NCBI RefSeq assembly: GCF_019428685.1 | Contig: NZ_CP080096.1 | Span: 3,286,001-3,350,000, forward strand | Length of the DNA: 64,000 nucleotides | Direction: 5' to 3' | From: Paraburkholderia edwinii | GTDB lineage: Bacteria > Pseudomonadota > Gammaproteobacteria > Burkholderiales > Burkholderiaceae | Shown: piece after piece, positions 46,512-58,167 of the stretch | Layout: the number at the start of each line of letters is the position of its first letter | Numbering within the stretch: position 1 is the stretch's first letter | Made by a program: the position numbers and the translations under genes | The notes under the pieces: model-generated | What the model saw: only the letters and a program-made list of their open reading frames with translations | Database searches by the model: none | What the model was told of the DNA's origin: nothing

Positions 46512-47822
46512 TCAGTGTTGCTGCGATTTCCGCCAGGCCATCACGCCCGCAACGGTAAAGAAACTTCCGAAAACGATAATTCTATCATTGTCGGAGGCCC
46601 GTTTTAGCGCATCCTGAAATGCTTCCGAAGCCGACGCGAAGCGCGTGATGCTGCTGTCCGCGCCGTCAGCAACGCCCGCGTCGCGCAACGCGGCCTCCAG
46701 TTGCTCCGCCGAGGCGCCGCGCGGCGTCGGCAGGTCGGTCACGCACCAGTGGTCGATTTCGCCTTTCAGGTGTGCGAGCACGCCTGCAATGTCCTTGTCG
46801 CGCATCGAGCCGAACACCGCGTAAGTGTACGGAAAATAGCCCATATTGCCGAGATTTTGCGCGAGCACGGCCGCCGCGTGTGGGTTATGCCCAACGTCGA
46901 GCACAATCGACGGCTTGCCCGGCAAGACCTGAAACCGGCCCGGCAATTCGACGTTCGCCAGACCAAGACGGATATCCTGCGCGGAAACCGGCAGGCGGTC
47001 GCGCAGCGCTTCAAGCCCTGCCAGCGCCGCCGACGTGTTGATCAGCTGATTGGCGCCGCGCAACGCCGGATACGCGAGCGCCGAGCGGCGCAGCGTGCGG
47101 CCGACGTAATTCCACTGCTGGCGTTCACTGCCCGCCTGGCCCTCGTAGCGAAAATCCTTGCCGAACAGCCACAGATCGGCGCCGATCGTGTGCGCATGGT
47201 CGATCAAGGTTTGCGGCGGCAGCGGATCGGCGCAAATTGCCGGCCGTCCCGCGCGGAAAATACCGGCCTTCTCGAACGCGATCTTCTCGCGCGTATCGCC
47301 GAGGTATTCGGTGTGATCGATGTCGATGCTCGTGATGATCGCGCAATCGGCATCGAGAATATTGACTGCGTCGAGGCGGCCGCCAAGGCCTACTTCCATG
47401 ACCACCGCGTCGAGGCCGCGCGAGGCGAACAGTTGCATGATCGCGAGCGTCGTGAATTCGAAGTACGTCAGCGACGGCGGCTCATCGAGACTCATGCGCG
47501 CCCGTTCGACGGCTTCGAAGTGCGGTAGCAGATCGGCGTCGCTCGCGTTCTCGCCGTTCACGCGGGCGCGCTCGTTGAACGACAGCAAGTGCGGCGACGT
47601 GTGGCAACCGACCGTGTAGCCGGCGCGCAGCAGGATCGACTCGAGAATCGCGCAGGTCGACCCTTTGCCGTTGGTGCCGCCGACGGTGATTACGGGGCAC
47701 GCGAACGACAGCTGCAATGCATCGCGAACCCGGCTGATCCGCTCGAGGCCCATATCGATACCGACCGGATGCGCAGTTTCGAGATGCGTGAGCCACGCAT
47801 CGAGGGTGGGGAATGTGGTCAT
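46512..47822 (-). CDS. folC: bifunctional dihydrofolate/folylpolyglutamate synthase
   Basis: A 436-aa Mur-ligase-fold enzyme from ATG 47822. The P-loop VGGTNGKGST is at 47-56, and TYFEFTTLAIMQLFAS, MEVGLGGRLDAVN and DIDHTEYLG are family blocks. It adds glutamate to dihydropteroate and extends folate polyglutamate tails. It follows accD after 222 nt that include a strong hairpin, and is followed by dedD after 28 nt. Confidence 0.95.
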   Translation of the reverse strand: MTTFPTLDAWLTHLETAHPVGIDMGLERISRVRDALQLSFACPVITVGGTNGKGSTCAILESILLRAGYTVGCHTSPHLLSFNERARVNGENASDADLLPHFEAVERARMSLDEPPSLTYFEFTTLAIMQLFASRGLDAVVMEVGLGGRLDAVNILDADCAIITSIDIDHTEYLGDTREKIAFEKAGIFRAGRPAICADPLPPQTLIDHAHTIGADLWLFGKDFRYEGQAGSERQQWNYVGRTLRRSALAYPALRGANQLINTSAALAGLEALRDRLPVSAQDIRLGLANVELPGRFQVLPGKPSIVLDVGHNPHAAAVLAQNLGNMGYFPYTYAVFGSMRDKDIAGVLAHLKGEIDHWCVTDLPTPRGASAEQLEAALRDAGVADGADSSITRFASASEAFQDALKRASDNDRIIVFGSFFTVAGVMAWRKSQQH

Positions 47823-47872
47823 CGAATCAAGCGGGAATGCGGGGAGTGCGGTCCGCAATTATCCCGGAAACG

Positions 47873-47909
47873 ACAACGCGCCGCTTGCCTGTCGCTCGCG
47901 GCGCGTTGT
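47873..47909 (-). terminator. hairpin in the accD-folC gap
   Basis: ACAACGCGCCGC (47873-47884) pairs perfectly with GCGGCGCGTTGT (47898-47909) across a 13-nt loop. On the minus strand it is followed by CGTTTCC, not a clean T-run, so it may attenuate rather than stop transcription from accD into folC. Confidence 0.55.
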
Positions 47910-48044
47910 CTGTTGTTCGCTGGGGCGTGTGCCCGCTCGCCTGCGGCAGTGTTTCCGCGCGCGCGGCGTGGTTTCCGGCCGTGGTGTGCGCGAAGCTCGC
48001 AACATCGCGGCGCCCAGCTTATCGCTTTGGCAACCGCCCTATCG

Positions 48045-48917
<873 letters not shown>

Positions 48918-49016
48918 GATTGATTTTCTCCGGGCCTTCGGTACGCGCTACCTCTCGCGCAATGCGCGCAAAACGCGTACCGACGGCCTTGTTTCTGATG
49001 TTGATCGATTGCCGGA

Positions 49017-49838
49017 TCAGGCTGTGCGGGCGCCCGCACCAATCGAATCGATTGCCTGACGGATTTCCCGGATAAACCGGGTCAGCGATTCGGCGGCGGC
49101 TTCGGGAGCCGCGTCTTCGAGCAGATTGACGATCCGGCTGCCGATCACGACTGCATCGGAGACTTCCGCCACTGCACGCGCCGATTGCGCATCGCGGATG
49201 CCGAATCCGACCCCAACCGGAAGCGATACCCGCGACTTGATGGCCGGGATTTTACCTGCAATATCAAGAACGTCCAGATGTCCGGCGCCGGTCACGCCTT
49301 TTAGCGACACGTAATAGACGTAGCCGCTCGCCACGCGGCCGACCGCCGCGATGCGCTCGTCGGTCGAGGTCGGCGCGAGCAGGAAGATCGGATCGATGCC
49401 GGCGGCCTTCATTTTCTCGGCGAACGGCGCACATTCTTCGGGCGGATAGTCGACGACCAGCACGCCGTCCACACCCACCTCGGTGGCGGCCTTGGCGAAC
49501 GCTTCCGCGCCGATGCGCTCGATCGGATTCGCGTAGCCCATCAGCACGATCGGCGTCTTGTCGTCCTTCTCGCGGAAACGCTTGACGTCAGCCAGCACGT
49601 CGCGCAGCGTCACGCCTTTCGCGAGCGCGCGCTCGGACGAGCGCTGGATGACCGGACCGTCCGCCATCGGGTCTGAAAACGGCACGCCGAGCTCGATGAC
49701 GTCGGCGCCGCCCGCGACAAGCGCGTGCATGAATTCGACGGTGCGCTTCGGATCGGGATCGCCCGCCGTGATGAACGGGATCAGGCCTTTGCGCTTCTGT
49801 GCGGCAAGCGCCGCGAATGTCTGGTTGATTCGGGACAT
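49017..49838 (-). CDS. trpA: tryptophan synthase alpha chain
   Basis: A 273-aa TIM-barrel enzyme from ATG 49838 that cleaves indole-3-glycerol phosphate and channels indole to TrpB. Catalytic E49 and D60 ([14 protein letters not shown]) match the Salmonella numbering exactly. It is separated from trpB by an orphan DNA methyltransferase gene. Confidence 0.96.
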   Translation of the reverse strand: MSRINQTFAALAAQKRKGLIPFITAGDPDPKRTVEFMHALVAGGADVIELGVPFSDPMADGPVIQRSSERALAKGVTLRDVLADVKRFREKDDKTPIVLMGYANPIERIGAEAFAKAATEVGVDGVLVVDYPPEECAPFAEKMKAAGIDPIFLLAPTSTDERIAAVGRVASGYVYYVSLKGVTGAGHLDVLDIAGKIPAIKSRVSLPVGVGFGIRDAQSARAVAEVSDAVVIGSRIVNLLEDAAPEAAAESLTRFIREIRQAIDSIGAGARTA

Positions 49839-49923
49839 GTTGATTTTCTCGAAGTCGATTAACTGCGCGTTTTTCCGGCTAGCGGGTGAGTAACCCAATG
49901 GTCCATCCGCGTTCGGCGCTCGA

Positions 49924-50856
49924 TTATGCCGATGCCGCGGACGCTACCGAAGCCGCTGCCAAACTGACGCGTTCTCGCGCTATCGCGCAGTAACTTTCAT
50001 TGATCTCATAGCCGACGAACTGGCGCTGCTGACGCGCGCAAGCCACTGCCGTGGTGCCACTTCCCATAAACGGATCGAGCACGCGGCCGCCCGGCGGGCA
50101 GCTGGCGAGCACCATCCGCTCGACGATTTCCAACGGCTTCTGGGTCGGATGATCGACCCGCTCGGCATGCTGCCGATGCAGGCGCGACACCGACCAGACG
50201 TCTTTCGGGTTGTAGCCCATCTCCAGCCACTTGCTGCCTTCGAACAACTTGCGCGAACGCGCCTTCTTCGTGGCCGCATCGTACGGGATACGGACGGGAT
50301 CGAGATCGAAATAGTAGTCTTTCGACACCGCGAACAGACCGATGTTGTCGTGCACCGACGTGAAACGCCGCGTCGTGCCGCCCATGCTCGGTACGCGCCG
50401 ATCCCAGATGATTTCGTTGACCATCGTGAGTTTTGTCTTCAGAAAGCAGAAGATCTCGGGCGCGTACTGCCACGTGCAGAAGATATACAGCGAACCGGTC
50501 GGCTTGAGCTTGGGAATCGACAGTTCGAGCCACTCGCGCGTCCAGGCGAGAAAATCGTCGCCCGAACGCATGTCGGAGTCGTTGCCGTAGTCCTTGCCGA
50601 GCCCGTACGGCGGATCGGCAAGAATCAGGTCGATCGACTGGTCCGGCAGGTTCGCCGCATCGGTCAGGAAGTCGCGGTTGCGAAGTTCGATCGCGGCCGG
50701 CACCGGCAACAGCACCGCAGGCGCGGCAGGCGGCATGACCGCAGGTGCGGCGACCTGCGCAACCGGTTGTTCCGCGACCGGTTGCGCGGCGGCTTGCCCC
50801 ACCTCTGCCGCAGCGGTGTCGAGCGCTGGCTGCGATTCCTCGAACTCGTCGCGCAT
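49924..50856 (-). CDS. orphan DNA methyltransferase, beta-class (probable N6-adenine)
   Basis: A 310-aa site-specific DNA methyltransferase. Motif IV DPPY (81-84) precedes motif I FMGSGT (263-268), the beta-class order; DPPY favours N6-adenine methylation. The ~50 N-terminal residues are Ala/Pro/Val-rich and probably disordered. No restriction gene is present. It is embedded between trpB (11 nt upstream) and trpA (85 nt downstream). As I recall, this slot is conserved in Burkholderia, and the B. cenocepacia counterpart (BCAM0992) was linked to epigenetic control. Recognition sequence cannot be read from sequence. Confidence 0.9.
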   Translation of the reverse strand: MRDEFEESQPALDTAAAEVGQAAAQPVAEQPVAQVAAPAVMPPAAPAVLLPVPAAIELRNRDFLTDAANLPDQSIDLILADPPYGLGKDYGNDSDMRSGDDFLAWTREWLELSIPKLKPTGSLYIFCTWQYAPEIFCFLKTKLTMVNEIIWDRRVPSMGGTTRRFTSVHDNIGLFAVSKDYYFDLDPVRIPYDAATKKARSRKLFEGSKWLEMGYNPKDVWSVSRLHRQHAERVDHPTQKPLEIVERMVLASCPPGGRVLDPFMGSGTTAVACARQQRQFVGYEINESYCAIARERVSLAAASVASAASA

Positions 50857-50867
50857 CGCCGCGGCGC

Positions 50868-52061
50868 TCAGAACTTGATACCCGATCGCTCGGCGACCGT
50901 GTGCATGTCCTTGTCGCCACGGCCCGACAGGTTGACCAGCAGGACCTTGTCCTTCGGCAGCGTCGGGGCGAGTTTCGTCGCATATGCCAGCGCGTGGCTC
51001 GATTCGAGCGCGGGGATGATCCCCTCAATGCGGCAGCAGTCGTGAAACGCCTTGAGCGCGTCCTCGTCGGTGATCGCGACGTATTGCGCGCGGCCGCTAT
51101 CCTTGAGCCACGCGTGCTCGGGGCCCACGCCCGGGTAGTCGAGACCGGCCGAGATCGAATGCGTTTCGATGATCTGGCCGTTTTCGTCCTGCAGCAGGTA
51201 CGTGCGGTTGCCGTGCAGCACGCCCGGCGTGCCGCCCGTCAGCGACGCCGCGTGGCGGCCCGTGTCGATGCCGTCGCCGGCCGCTTCGACGCCGACCAGC
51301 TGCACCGATTTGTCTTCGATATACGGGTAGAAGATGCCCATCGCGTTCGAACCGCCGCCAATGCACGCGATCACCGCATCCGGCTGGCGGCCAACCAGCT
51401 CGGGCATCTGCACCTTGCATTCGTCGCCGATCACGCGCTGGAAGTCGCGCACCATCATCGGGTACGGATGCGGGCCGGCCACCGTGCCGATGATGTAGAA
51501 CGTGTTTTCGACGTTGGTGACCCAGTCGCGCATCGCTTCGTTCAGCGCATCTTTCAGCGTGCGCGAGCCCGATTCGACGGGCACCACGGTCGCGCCGAGC
51601 AGCTTCATGCGATACACGTTGGCGGCCTGCCGGTGCACATCCTCGACGCCCATGTAGACCACGCATTCCATGCCGAAGCGTGCGGCGATCGTCGCGGTCG
51701 CGACGCCGTGCTGGCCGGCGCCCGTTTCCGCGATCACGCGCGGCTTGCCCATGCGTTTCGCGAGCAGCGCCTGGCCGATCACGTTGTTCACCTTGTGGGC
51801 GCCGGTGTGGTTCAGGTCTTCGCGCTTCAGATAGATCTGCGCGCCGCCGAGCAGTTCGCTCCAACGCTGCGCGTGATAAACCGGGGAAGGACGACCGACG
51901 AAGTGCTTCAGTTCGCGCTGATATTCGGCGATGAAGTCCGGATCGGTCTGGGATTTCTCGTAGGCGATGCGCAGTTCTTCGAGCGCATGCATGAGGGTTT
52001 CAGCGACGAACACGCCGCCGTACTGGCCGAAGTGGCCTCGTTCATCAGGTAAGTTGTACAT
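50868..52061 (-). CDS. trpB: tryptophan synthase beta chain
   Basis: A 397-aa PLP enzyme from ATG 52061 that condenses indole with serine. PLP lysine K90 is in [10 protein letters not shown], and the phosphate-binding loop is GGGSNAMG. It lies 59 nt after trpF. The alternative upstream frame to 52124 lacks family similarity. Confidence 0.96.
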   Translation of the reverse strand: MYNLPDERGHFGQYGGVFVAETLMHALEELRIAYEKSQTDPDFIAEYQRELKHFVGRPSPVYHAQRWSELLGGAQIYLKREDLNHTGAHKVNNVIGQALLAKRMGKPRVIAETGAGQHGVATATIAARFGMECVVYMGVEDVHRQAANVYRMKLLGATVVPVESGSRTLKDALNEAMRDWVTNVENTFYIIGTVAGPHPYPMMVRDFQRVIGDECKVQMPELVGRQPDAVIACIGGGSNAMGIFYPYIEDKSVQLVGVEAAGDGIDTGRHAASLTGGTPGVLHGNRTYLLQDENGQIIETHSISAGLDYPGVGPEHAWLKDSGRAQYVAITDEDALKAFHDCCRIEGIIPALESSHALAYATKLAPTLPKDKVLLVNLSGRGDKDMHTVAERSGIKF

Positions 52062-52120
52062 TTCCGTCACTCGTTTCAGTATGCCGGGCCGGCGTCTATT
52101 GAACGCCTGCGCGGCCTGAA

Positions 52121-52858
52121 TCATCCAGCGTCCGCTTGTCTGACTGCGTGTACGAACGCCGCCATCCGGGCGTGATCTTTCACGCCCTTGGCGCCCTGCA
52201 CTTCGATGCCGCTCGAGACATCGACCGCATACGGGCGCACACGGCGTATCGCTTCACCGACGTTTTGCGCGTTCAACCCACCACTCAAAACGGCCCGACG
52301 CGCGAGCTCTGCTGGAATAAGTGACCAATCGAAAACCTTCCCGCCGCCGCCATAGCCTTCGACATGCGTGTCGAACAGAAGACCACTGGCAGCTGAATAG
52401 TTAAGCGCCGATTTTACCAAATCGCCCGGCCGAGTATCAGGCTCAATACGCAGCGCGCGCAACCATGGCAAACCCGCGACGCTCGCGAGCGCCTCGCATT
52501 GCTCGGGCGTTTCGTCGCCGTGGAATTGCAGCAGCGACAGCGGCACGTCGCAGACGACGTCACGCACCCAATCCGGTGTCGCATTGACGAACAGCCCGAC
52601 CACCGACAGAAACGGCGGCACATTGCGCGTCAGTTCGACCGCCTGAGCGATGCTTAGCGCGCGCGGGCTCGGCGGGTAGAACACAAGGCCGATCGCGTCC
52701 GCGCCAAGATCGACCGCGCAGTCGACGTCGGATGGCTTCGACAGGCCGCATAGCTTGATGCGCGTGCGACGCGGGACGGTGGCCGCGGCGCTTGCCGGCG
52801 GGGTTGCCTCTGCAGTGCCGGCTTGCACCGGCTCGTTCGAAGGAGTTGCGTTCTTCAT
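52121..52858 (-). CDS. trpF: phosphoribosylanthranilate isomerase
   Basis: A 245-aa TIM-barrel enzyme of tryptophan synthesis. The barrel opens at [14 protein letters not shown], whose Cys is the catalytic base, preceded by a ~33-residue Ala/Pro/Thr tail absent from most TrpF. The catalytic acid Asp is in the [18 protein letters not shown] part of the family pattern. ATG 52858 overlaps the truA stop by 4 nt (ATGA), so the two are translationally coupled. Confidence 0.94.
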   Translation of the reverse strand: MKNATPSNEPVQAGTAEATPPASAAATVPRRTRIKLCGLSKPSDVDCAVDLGADAIGLVFYPPSPRALSIAQAVELTRNVPPFLSVVGLFVNATPDWVRDVVCDVPLSLLQFHGDETPEQCEALASVAGLPWLRALRIEPDTRPGDLVKSALNYSAASGLLFDTHVEGYGGGGKVFDWSLIPAELARRAVLSGGLNAQNVGEAIRRVRPYAVDVSSGIEVQGAKGVKDHARMAAFVHAVRQADAG

Positions 52859-53730
52859 GGTTGCGATTTGTCGTCGTTCCAGACATGTGCCCACGGCACG
52901 CTGCCGACCGGCGCGGCCGGCACCGCGAACTCGTCGGGGTAGCCCACCTGCGCGAGATACAGTCCGTCGGGCATGAAGGTCGGCGCGGCGATGTTGCGGT
53001 CACGGCTTGCCAGCACATCGGCGAGCCAGTCGACAGGATAACGCCCGCGCCCGATCGCGACGAGGCAGCCCATCAGGTTACGCACCATGTGATGCAGGAA
53101 TGCGTTCGCGCGGAACCGGAAATGGATGAAGTCGCCGTCGCGGCGGATGTCGATCTGATACAGGTGTTTGACCGGTGTCTTGGCCTGGCATTCAGACGAA
53201 CGGAACGCCGAAAAATCGTGCTCGCCGATCAAGTATGTGGCCGCGGCGCGCATGGCGTCGATCTCGAGCGGCGTGTGGATCCAGCCCGCGCGGCCGGAGA
53301 GCATCGGCGAGCGCACCGGGTTCACGTACAGCACGTAGTAGTAGGTACGCTCGAAGGCCGAAAAACGCGCGTGGAACGTGTCCGGCATCGGCTTCGCCCA
53401 CTGGACCGCGACCGTCGACGGCAGGAACGCATTCGTCCCGCGCACCCACGAGAACTCGGCGCGGTCGAGTTCGGTGTCGAAATGGACCACCTGGCCAAGC
53501 CCATGCACGCCGGTGTCCGTGCGGCCTGCGACGATGGTCTGCAGCGGCGTCTGCGCGAATTCGCGCAGCGCGCGCTCGAGTTCATCCTGCACGGTCTTGC
53601 CGTGCGGTTGGGATTGCCAGCCGCAAAATGCGGCGCCGTCGTATTGAACACCGAGGGCTATGCGGGTTACTGCGCGGGTCACTGACTCAGTCACTGAGTC
53701 CGTCACTGAGCGGGTCACTGCGCGCGTCAC
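52855..53730 (-). CDS. truA: tRNA pseudouridine(38-40) synthase
   Basis: Catalyses pseudouridine formation at tRNA positions 38-40. The family core begins at [17 protein letters not shown], with catalytic Asp (D72 counting from GTG 53730) in [10 protein letters not shown]. No ATG is available near the expected start. Instead, five in-frame GTG codons (53730, 53718, 53706, 53694, 53682) sit in a ~12-bp repeat encoding [15 protein letters not shown] 53730 overlaps the fimV TGA by 4 nt and gives 291 aa; GTG 53682 gives 275 aa, nearer the E. coli length (270). True start undecided. Confidence 0.9.
   Translation of the reverse strand: MTRAVTRSVTDSVTESVTRAVTRIALGVQYDGAAFCGWQSQPHGKTVQDELERALREFAQTPLQTIVAGRTDTGVHGLGQVVHFDTELDRAEFSWVRGTNAFLPSTVAVQWAKPMPDTFHARFSAFERTYYYVLYVNPVRSPMLSGRAGWIHTPLEIDAMRAAATYLIGEHDFSAFRSSECQAKTPVKHLYQIDIRRDGDFIHFRFRANAFLHHMVRNLMGCLVAIGRGRYPVDWLADVLASRDRNIAAPTFMPDGLYLAQVGYPDEFAVPAAPVGSVPWAHVWNDDKSQP
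53660..53727 (-). repeat. 12-bp repeat with a palindrome at the fimV/truA junction
   Basis: About five copies of a TCACTGAGTCCG/TCACTGCGCGCG-like unit span the truA N-terminus. Within it, GACTCAGT-C-ACTGAGTC (53684-53700) is a perfect 17-bp palindrome that could fold over the candidate start codons. Confidence 0.7.
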
Positions 53731-56471
53731 GACAGCGGCGCGAGCGTCGACAGCATCGCGCGCGCGTCGTTGCGCGTTGCGGTGTCGTTCGACTCGATGA
53801 CTTCGTTAATCAGCGTCCGCGCGCCCGCGACGTCGCCGAGTTCGATGTATTCGGCGGCCAGTTCGAGCTTGTTGCGCGCGATGCGGGCGAGTTCCTCGGG
53901 CGTGAAGGTCGGAAGCGGCTGAGCCGGGCCCGGCGGTAATTCGAGGTCGAAGTCGAGCGCGAGCGGACCGTACTTGGCCGCACCCATGCCGGCGATCGCG
54001 CCGTGGCCCGCTGTGCCCGCTTCGATCTGCTCGCCGACGCGCGGCGGCTCGGGCTCGTGCGGCGGTACCGCTTGCCGCGCGGTGATTTCGGGTTCGACGA
54101 CGGGCTGTGTGGTTAACGATGCGGGCGGCGTGACGGGTTCGGCCGATTCCGCGGCGCGCGGCGGCAACGACATGTCGAGGCTGCCCAGCGCGGCGAGCGC
54201 GGCGCGCGGGAATTGCGGGTTGGCGTGCGGTTCGTTGGGTTCTGCCGTTGTGGATTCTGCGGTCGCTGCTGGCTCTTCCGCCGCAGGCTCGTGAGCGTGT
54301 TGATCCGGCGACGATTGCGGTTCGCTGAGAGGCTCAGCGTGCGCTTCTTGGGCTTCCGGCGCCGTGTCGGTCGCTGCAGCGGTCGATTCCGCATGCATCG
54401 GCTCGTCGAGGGTGGGAATGCTGTCGATGCCTTCGTCCGCAACGGCATGCCCCGCGTCGATCGACGGCGTGGCAACATCGGGCGGCAGTTCAGGCGTAGG
54501 CTCGGCTAGCTCGGTGGACTCAGTTGCCTCAGCAGGCTCAGTTGGCGTAACCGGCTCGATCCCGCGCGCTTCGGCTTCGGTTTCATCGATCGGTTGCGCT
54601 TCGTGCGCAATTGAGTCAGCGGGCGCAGCAGGAGACCCGAAAACCGATGCCCCGTCGCCACTGTGATCGACGTGCTGATCGAACGCTTGGTGCGCGTGCG
54701 TCGGGTCAGATTGCCGGTCGCGCGCCGCAAGCGCATCGAGAGCGGCCGCGGCGGCCATGCCAGCCGTCGCCGCGGCCGCAGCTGCACGGGCGTCGACGCC
54801 TGCGGCTACCGAATGCGTCGTCGGCCGTTCATTCGTCGGCTGCTCCGCGGGCGTGCCATAGCCATACGGCCCGGATACGCCGCTCTCCTCAGGCGGCGAT
54901 ACGCGCTCGGTCAACGGCGGCACGTCATCCATATCGACTGACGATGACGGCGGCTCATGCGACGCTGCGGACTCGCCGCTCTTCGCCATCGTGTCGTATG
55001 CGTTTGCCGCGCTGCGCGCTGCCTCGTTTGAAGCAGCAGCCTCCGCGGACTGCGCGCCATCGTCGGGCGCGCTCAATCCGGAGCCGCTGCGCGCATGCAC
55101 AGCGGACGCGTCGTTGCGCTTGCGCCGCCGCATCGCGAGACCCGCGATCACGGCGGCCAGCAACGCGCCGATCAGCGCAGCCGCGCCGACATATTCCTGC
55201 TTCGACGTCAGCGTCGACACAGCCGGCTGTTGCGGCGATACGGACGCCGCGGGCGGACGCGCTGCCATCGCCGGCGCGCTCGCCGCTGCCGAAGCGCCGA
55301 CGCCTGCCGCCGGTTGACCGTTCGTCGCGGTGACGCCGCTTGCCGTCTGCGACTTACCGATACCGTGCTTCTGAAGCTCCATCAACACGCGGTTTTTCAG
55401 CGCGAGCAACTGTTGAAGGCTCGACACCTGCGCACGCGGTTGAGAGGCACCCTGCGGCGCACCCGCCGATGCCGCCTGAGCGCCGCTCGCGCTGGCGGCG
55501 GGCTGGCTCGGCGCGGACTGGATCGACCCCGACCACACGTTACCGCTGCTCGCCGCGGCAGCTGGTGAACCGCTGGCGCCGGTGACAGGCGCTGCCGTGG
55601 AAGCGGACGCGGCCGCCGACGGCGCCGATGTCGGCGCAAGGGCCGCAGTCGCCGCGGTTGAATTCCCCGGCGCCGATGCCGCATTCGATGCCGACGCCGC
55701 ATTCGACGCCGAAGCGCCCGCAGTAGGCGCGCTCACTGCATTCGCCGCGTTCCCCGCCGTCGTCGAGGACGCCAACGCGGTCGCCGCCGCTGTCGTCGCC
55801 GTAGCCGATCCCGCCGCAGCCGCGGCCGCCTGCTCCCGCGTTGCCTGCTCCCGCGCTGCCTGCTCCCGCGTTGCCTGCGCCGCGCTTGCATTCGCTCCGC
55901 CGGCAGCCGCCGTCGCGCTAGAACCCGCCGCGGCCGAACTCGCGGCATTACCCGCCATCGCGGCGGCCGGCCCCGAAGCCGCACCGCCCGGCGCAGAAGC
56001 CGAAGCCGCCGTCGCAGCAGACGCCCCCACCGCGGCCCCCGCCGACGCCCCTTCCACCGCCGCGCCCGTCGCATCGAGCGCCGGCACATTCAACACCGCG
56101 CCGATCTTCATCCGGCTCGGGTCGTTCTTCATGAACGCGCTGGAATTCGCATCGAAAATCGCTTTCGAGGCACGCGCGAGCACCGCGCGGTCATGCGACT
56201 GCGTGGCCCCGACCGCGATATCGTGCAGCGACTGTCCGGCCTGCACCGTCACCTGGCTGGCCCCCACCGGCACCGCCGCAACAGCGGGCGCGCTCGAAGC
56301 GGCCGGTGCGCTCGCCGCCGCCGCGCCGCCGGTCACCGCCTGTGCAGCACACGTTTGCGCCGCGACCAGCAAAACAGCCGCCGAGATCGTCGTGACTGCT
56401 GCGCGGCAACGCGCGCCGTCAAACATCGCCGCAGCATGCAGCGCACGCAGGAAGGGAAATCGATCGGTCAT
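53727..56471 (-). CDS. fimV: FimV-like peptidoglycan-binding hub protein
   Basis: A 914-aa protein from ATG 56471 with an N-terminal signal segment (about 18-40), a LysM-like domain (about 70-130, [17 protein letters not shown] and [11 protein letters not shown]), a very long Ala/Ser-rich linker (about 135-420), a membrane segment (about 425-447, [23 protein letters not shown]), an acidic cytoplasmic linker and the C-terminal FimV TPR-like motif (about 870-905, [21 protein letters not shown]). FimV organises polar complexes and type IV pili in Pseudomonas. It lies between asd and truA, its usual site in Burkholderia. The Ala/Ser linker includes a 15-bp repeat. The upstream frame to 56546 may add residues. 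Confidence 0.9.
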   Translation of the reverse strand: MTDRFPFLRALHAAAMFDGARCRAAVTTISAAVLLVAAQTCAAQAVTGGAAAASAPAASSAPAVAAVPVGASQVTVQAGQSLHDIAVGATQSHDRAVLARASKAIFDANSSAFMKNDPSRMKIGAVLNVPALDATGAAVEGASAGAAVGASAATAASASAPGGAASGPAAAMAGNAASSAAAGSSATAAAGGANASAAQATREQAAREQATREQAAAAAAGSATATTAAATALASSTTAGNAANAVSAPTAGASASNAASASNAASAPGNSTAATAALAPTSAPSAAASASTAAPVTGASGSPAAAASSGNVWSGSIQSAPSQPAASASGAQAASAGAPQGASQPRAQVSSLQQLLALKNRVLMELQKHGIGKSQTASGVTATNGQPAAGVGASAAASAPAMAARPPAASVSPQQPAVSTLTSKQEYVGAAALIGALLAAVIAGLAMRRRKRNDASAVHARSGSGLSAPDDGAQSAEAAASNEAARSAANAYDTMAKSGESAASHEPPSSSVDMDDVPPLTERVSPPEESGVSGPYGYGTPAEQPTNERPTTHSVAAGVDARAAAAAATAGMAAAAALDALAARDRQSDPTHAHQAFDQHVDHSGDGASVFGSPAAPADSIAHEAQPIDETEAEARGIEPVTPTEPAEATESTELAEPTPELPPDVATPSIDAGHAVADEGIDSIPTLDEPMHAESTAAATDTAPEAQEAHAEPLSEPQSSPDQHAHEPAAEEPAATAESTTAEPNEPHANPQFPRAALAALGSLDMSLPPRAAESAEPVTPPASLTTQPVVEPEITARQAVPPHEPEPPRVGEQIEAGTAGHGAIAGMGAAKYGPLALDFDLELPPGPAQPLPTFTPEELARIARNKLELAAEYIELGDVAGARTLINEVIESNDTATRNDARAMLSTLAPLS
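55836..55881 (-). repeat. 15-bp in-frame repeat in fimV
   Basis: Three copies of GCCTGCTCCCGCGTT or GCCTGCTCCCGCGCT (plus-strand sense) encode repeated [10 protein letters not shown] in the periplasmic linker. Confidence 0.75.
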
Positions 56472-56566
56472 CGGTGCGTTGTGCGCATGCGCGCGCAGCC
56501 CTGTTTGGCGAAGCGTTTTCGCGCGATTGGCGATGAGCAAAGACAAGATGTAGAAGCGCCGAATGT

Positions 56567-56597
56567 AAAAAAGCGCCGCGAAATCGCGACGCTTTTA
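56567..56597 (-). terminator. Rho-independent terminator downstream of asd
   Basis: On the minus strand AAAAGCGTCGCGA and TCGCGGCGCTTTTTT form a GC-rich stem with a 2-3-nt loop ending in six T. It follows the asd stop (56641) and precedes the fimV start, both leftward, so fimV should have its own promoter in the ~95 nt that remain. Confidence 0.82.
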
Positions 56598-56640
56598 TGT
56601 TGCTGTAAGTGTTATACGCGTCTGAAGCGCGTAGTTTACT

Positions 56641-57762
56641 TTACTTGTCGAGCAGAATGCGAAGCATGCGACGCAGCGGTTCGGCCGCGCCCCACAGCAG
56701 CTGGTCGCCGACCGTGAATGCGGACAGATATTCGCCGCCCATCGCGAGCTTGCGCAGACGCCCGACCGGCACCGTCAGCGTGCCGGTAACGACTGCCGGC
56801 GACAGATCGCGCATCGACGCTTCGCGCTCGTTCGGCACGACCTTCACCCAGTCGTTGGCCGACGCGAGAATGCTGTTCACTTCGTCGAGCGGCACGTCCT
56901 TCTTCAGCTTGATCGTGAGCGCCTGCGAATGGCAGCGCATCGCGCCGATCCGCACACACAGACCATCCACCGGCACCGAACCCGGCTCGCCCATCGCCGG
57001 CTTGCCGAGAATCTTGTTGGTTTCGGCGCCGCCCTTCCATTCTTCCTTCGACATGCCGTTGCCGAGATCCTTGTCGATCCACGGAATCAGCGAGCCCGCG
57101 AGCGGCACGCCGAAATGTTGGGTCGGCATGCTGTCGCTGTTCATGGCAGCGAGCACCTTGCGGTCGATATCGAGAATCGCCGACGCCGGATTGGCCAGGT
57201 CCGCCTGAGCCGCGCCGTGCAGCGTGCCCATCTGCGCGAGCAGTTCGCGCATGTTCTGCGCGCCCGCGCCCGATGCGGCCTGATAGGTCATGGCCGTCAT
57301 CCAGTCGATCAGGTTTTCGCGGAACAGACCGCCCAGCGCCATCAGCATCAGGCTGACCGTGCAGTTGCCGCCGATGAAGTTCTTCTGCCCCTTGACCAGC
57401 GCGTTCTTGATGACATCGAGGTTGACCGGATCGAGGATGATCACCGCGTCGTCCTTCATACGCAGCGACGACGCCGCGTCGATCCAGTAGCCGTTCCAGC
57501 CGGCCGCGCGCAGCTTCGGATATACGTCGTTCGTGTAATCGCCGCCCTGGCAGGAGATGATCGCATCGCACTTCTTGAGGTCGTCGATGCTGTTGGCGTC
57601 TTTGAGTTTGGTCTCGTTTCTGGCGAACGACGGCGCATTGCCGCCCGCATTGCTGGTGCTGAAAAACACCGGTTCGATCAGATCGAAGTCGCCTTCCTGC
57701 TGCATACGTTGCATCAGGACGCTGCCGACCATGCCGCGCCAACCTACGAGACCTACGTTCAT
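56641..57762 (-). CDS. asd: aspartate-semialdehyde dehydrogenase
   Basis: A 373-aa NADPH enzyme from ATG 57762 that reduces aspartyl phosphate, feeding lysine, methionine, threonine and diaminopimelate. The dinucleotide motif GWRGMVGS is at 7-14, the catalytic Cys134 in GGNCTVSLM, and the substrate His in [11 protein letters not shown]. Length matches the gammaproteobacterial-type Asd (about 370 aa). Confidence 0.96.
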   Translation of the reverse strand: MNVGLVGWRGMVGSVLMQRMQQEGDFDLIEPVFFSTSNAGGNAPSFARNETKLKDANSIDDLKKCDAIISCQGGDYTNDVYPKLRAAGWNGYWIDAASSLRMKDDAVIILDPVNLDVIKNALVKGQKNFIGGNCTVSLMLMALGGLFRENLIDWMTAMTYQAASGAGAQNMRELLAQMGTLHGAAQADLANPASAILDIDRKVLAAMNSDSMPTQHFGVPLAGSLIPWIDKDLGNGMSKEEWKGGAETNKILGKPAMGEPGSVPVDGLCVRIGAMRCHSQALTIKLKKDVPLDEVNSILASANDWVKVVPNEREASMRDLSPAVVTGTLTVPVGRLRKLAMGGEYLSAFTVGDQLLWGAAEPLRRMLRILLDK

Positions 57763-57846
57763 GACTTCATACCCTTGGAGTGGACGCTTCCCCGCAACTT
57801 TGCCCGGCGTGACCGCGCGGGGAAGACGGGCGGGCACGACGGACGA

Positions 57847-57975
57847 TCAGCGTTTCGTGATCGTTTTCGGGGTAATCGCTTTAATCGACGTCTTGATGGT
57901 AATGGCGAGTTCGGTCGCACGAGCCGTTTTGCCGTGCTTGATAGAGACCGAAGTGATTTGAGGAATCAGCGCCAT
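57847..57975 (-). CDS. possible 42-aa Thr/Ile/Lys-rich small protein
   Basis: In the 405-nt gap between leuB and asd, an ATG at 57975 opens a 42-codon frame ending in TGA at 57847. It begins MALIPQITSVSIKHGK and ends KTITKR. Composition is unlike the Arg/Pro/Ala-rich shadow frames nearby: Ile, Thr and Lys predominate, with alternating polar and hydrophobic residues as in a beta hairpin, and no Cys or Trp. Codons favour G/C at third positions. No good Shine-Dalgarno is seen. It may instead be non-coding; I recognise no family. Confidence 0.4.
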   Translation of the reverse strand: MALIPQITSVSIKHGKTARATELAITIKTSIKAITPKTITKR

Positions 57976-58043
57976 TGCGTGAGTCTACACGAAAACCTTC
58001 GAAACAGCGGCGTTTAGGCCGCTTCTGGGCACGAACGATGCTA

Positions 58044-58095
58044 AACGAGCGCTCGTTCGTGGCCCTGATTTAAAGCCTTTGAAAGCGTCAGGGCC
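58044..58095 (-). other. palindromic structures downstream of leuB
   Basis: GGCCCTGA (58061-58068) pairs with TCAGGGCC (58088-58095) across a 19-nt loop; next to it AACGAGCGCTCGTT (58044-58057) is a perfect 14-bp palindrome. On the minus strand they lie 73-124 nt after the leuB stop. Neither is followed by a T-run, so this could be a factor-dependent terminator, RNA-stabilising structure or protein-binding site. The rest of 57763-58167 holds only the possible small ORF. Confidence 0.45.
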
Positions 58096-58167
58096 GACGC
58101 GTCCGATGATGAGTCGAACGCAAGCCGGCCCTTCAATTACTTCGACATCTTCTTCGATAACGACCGC

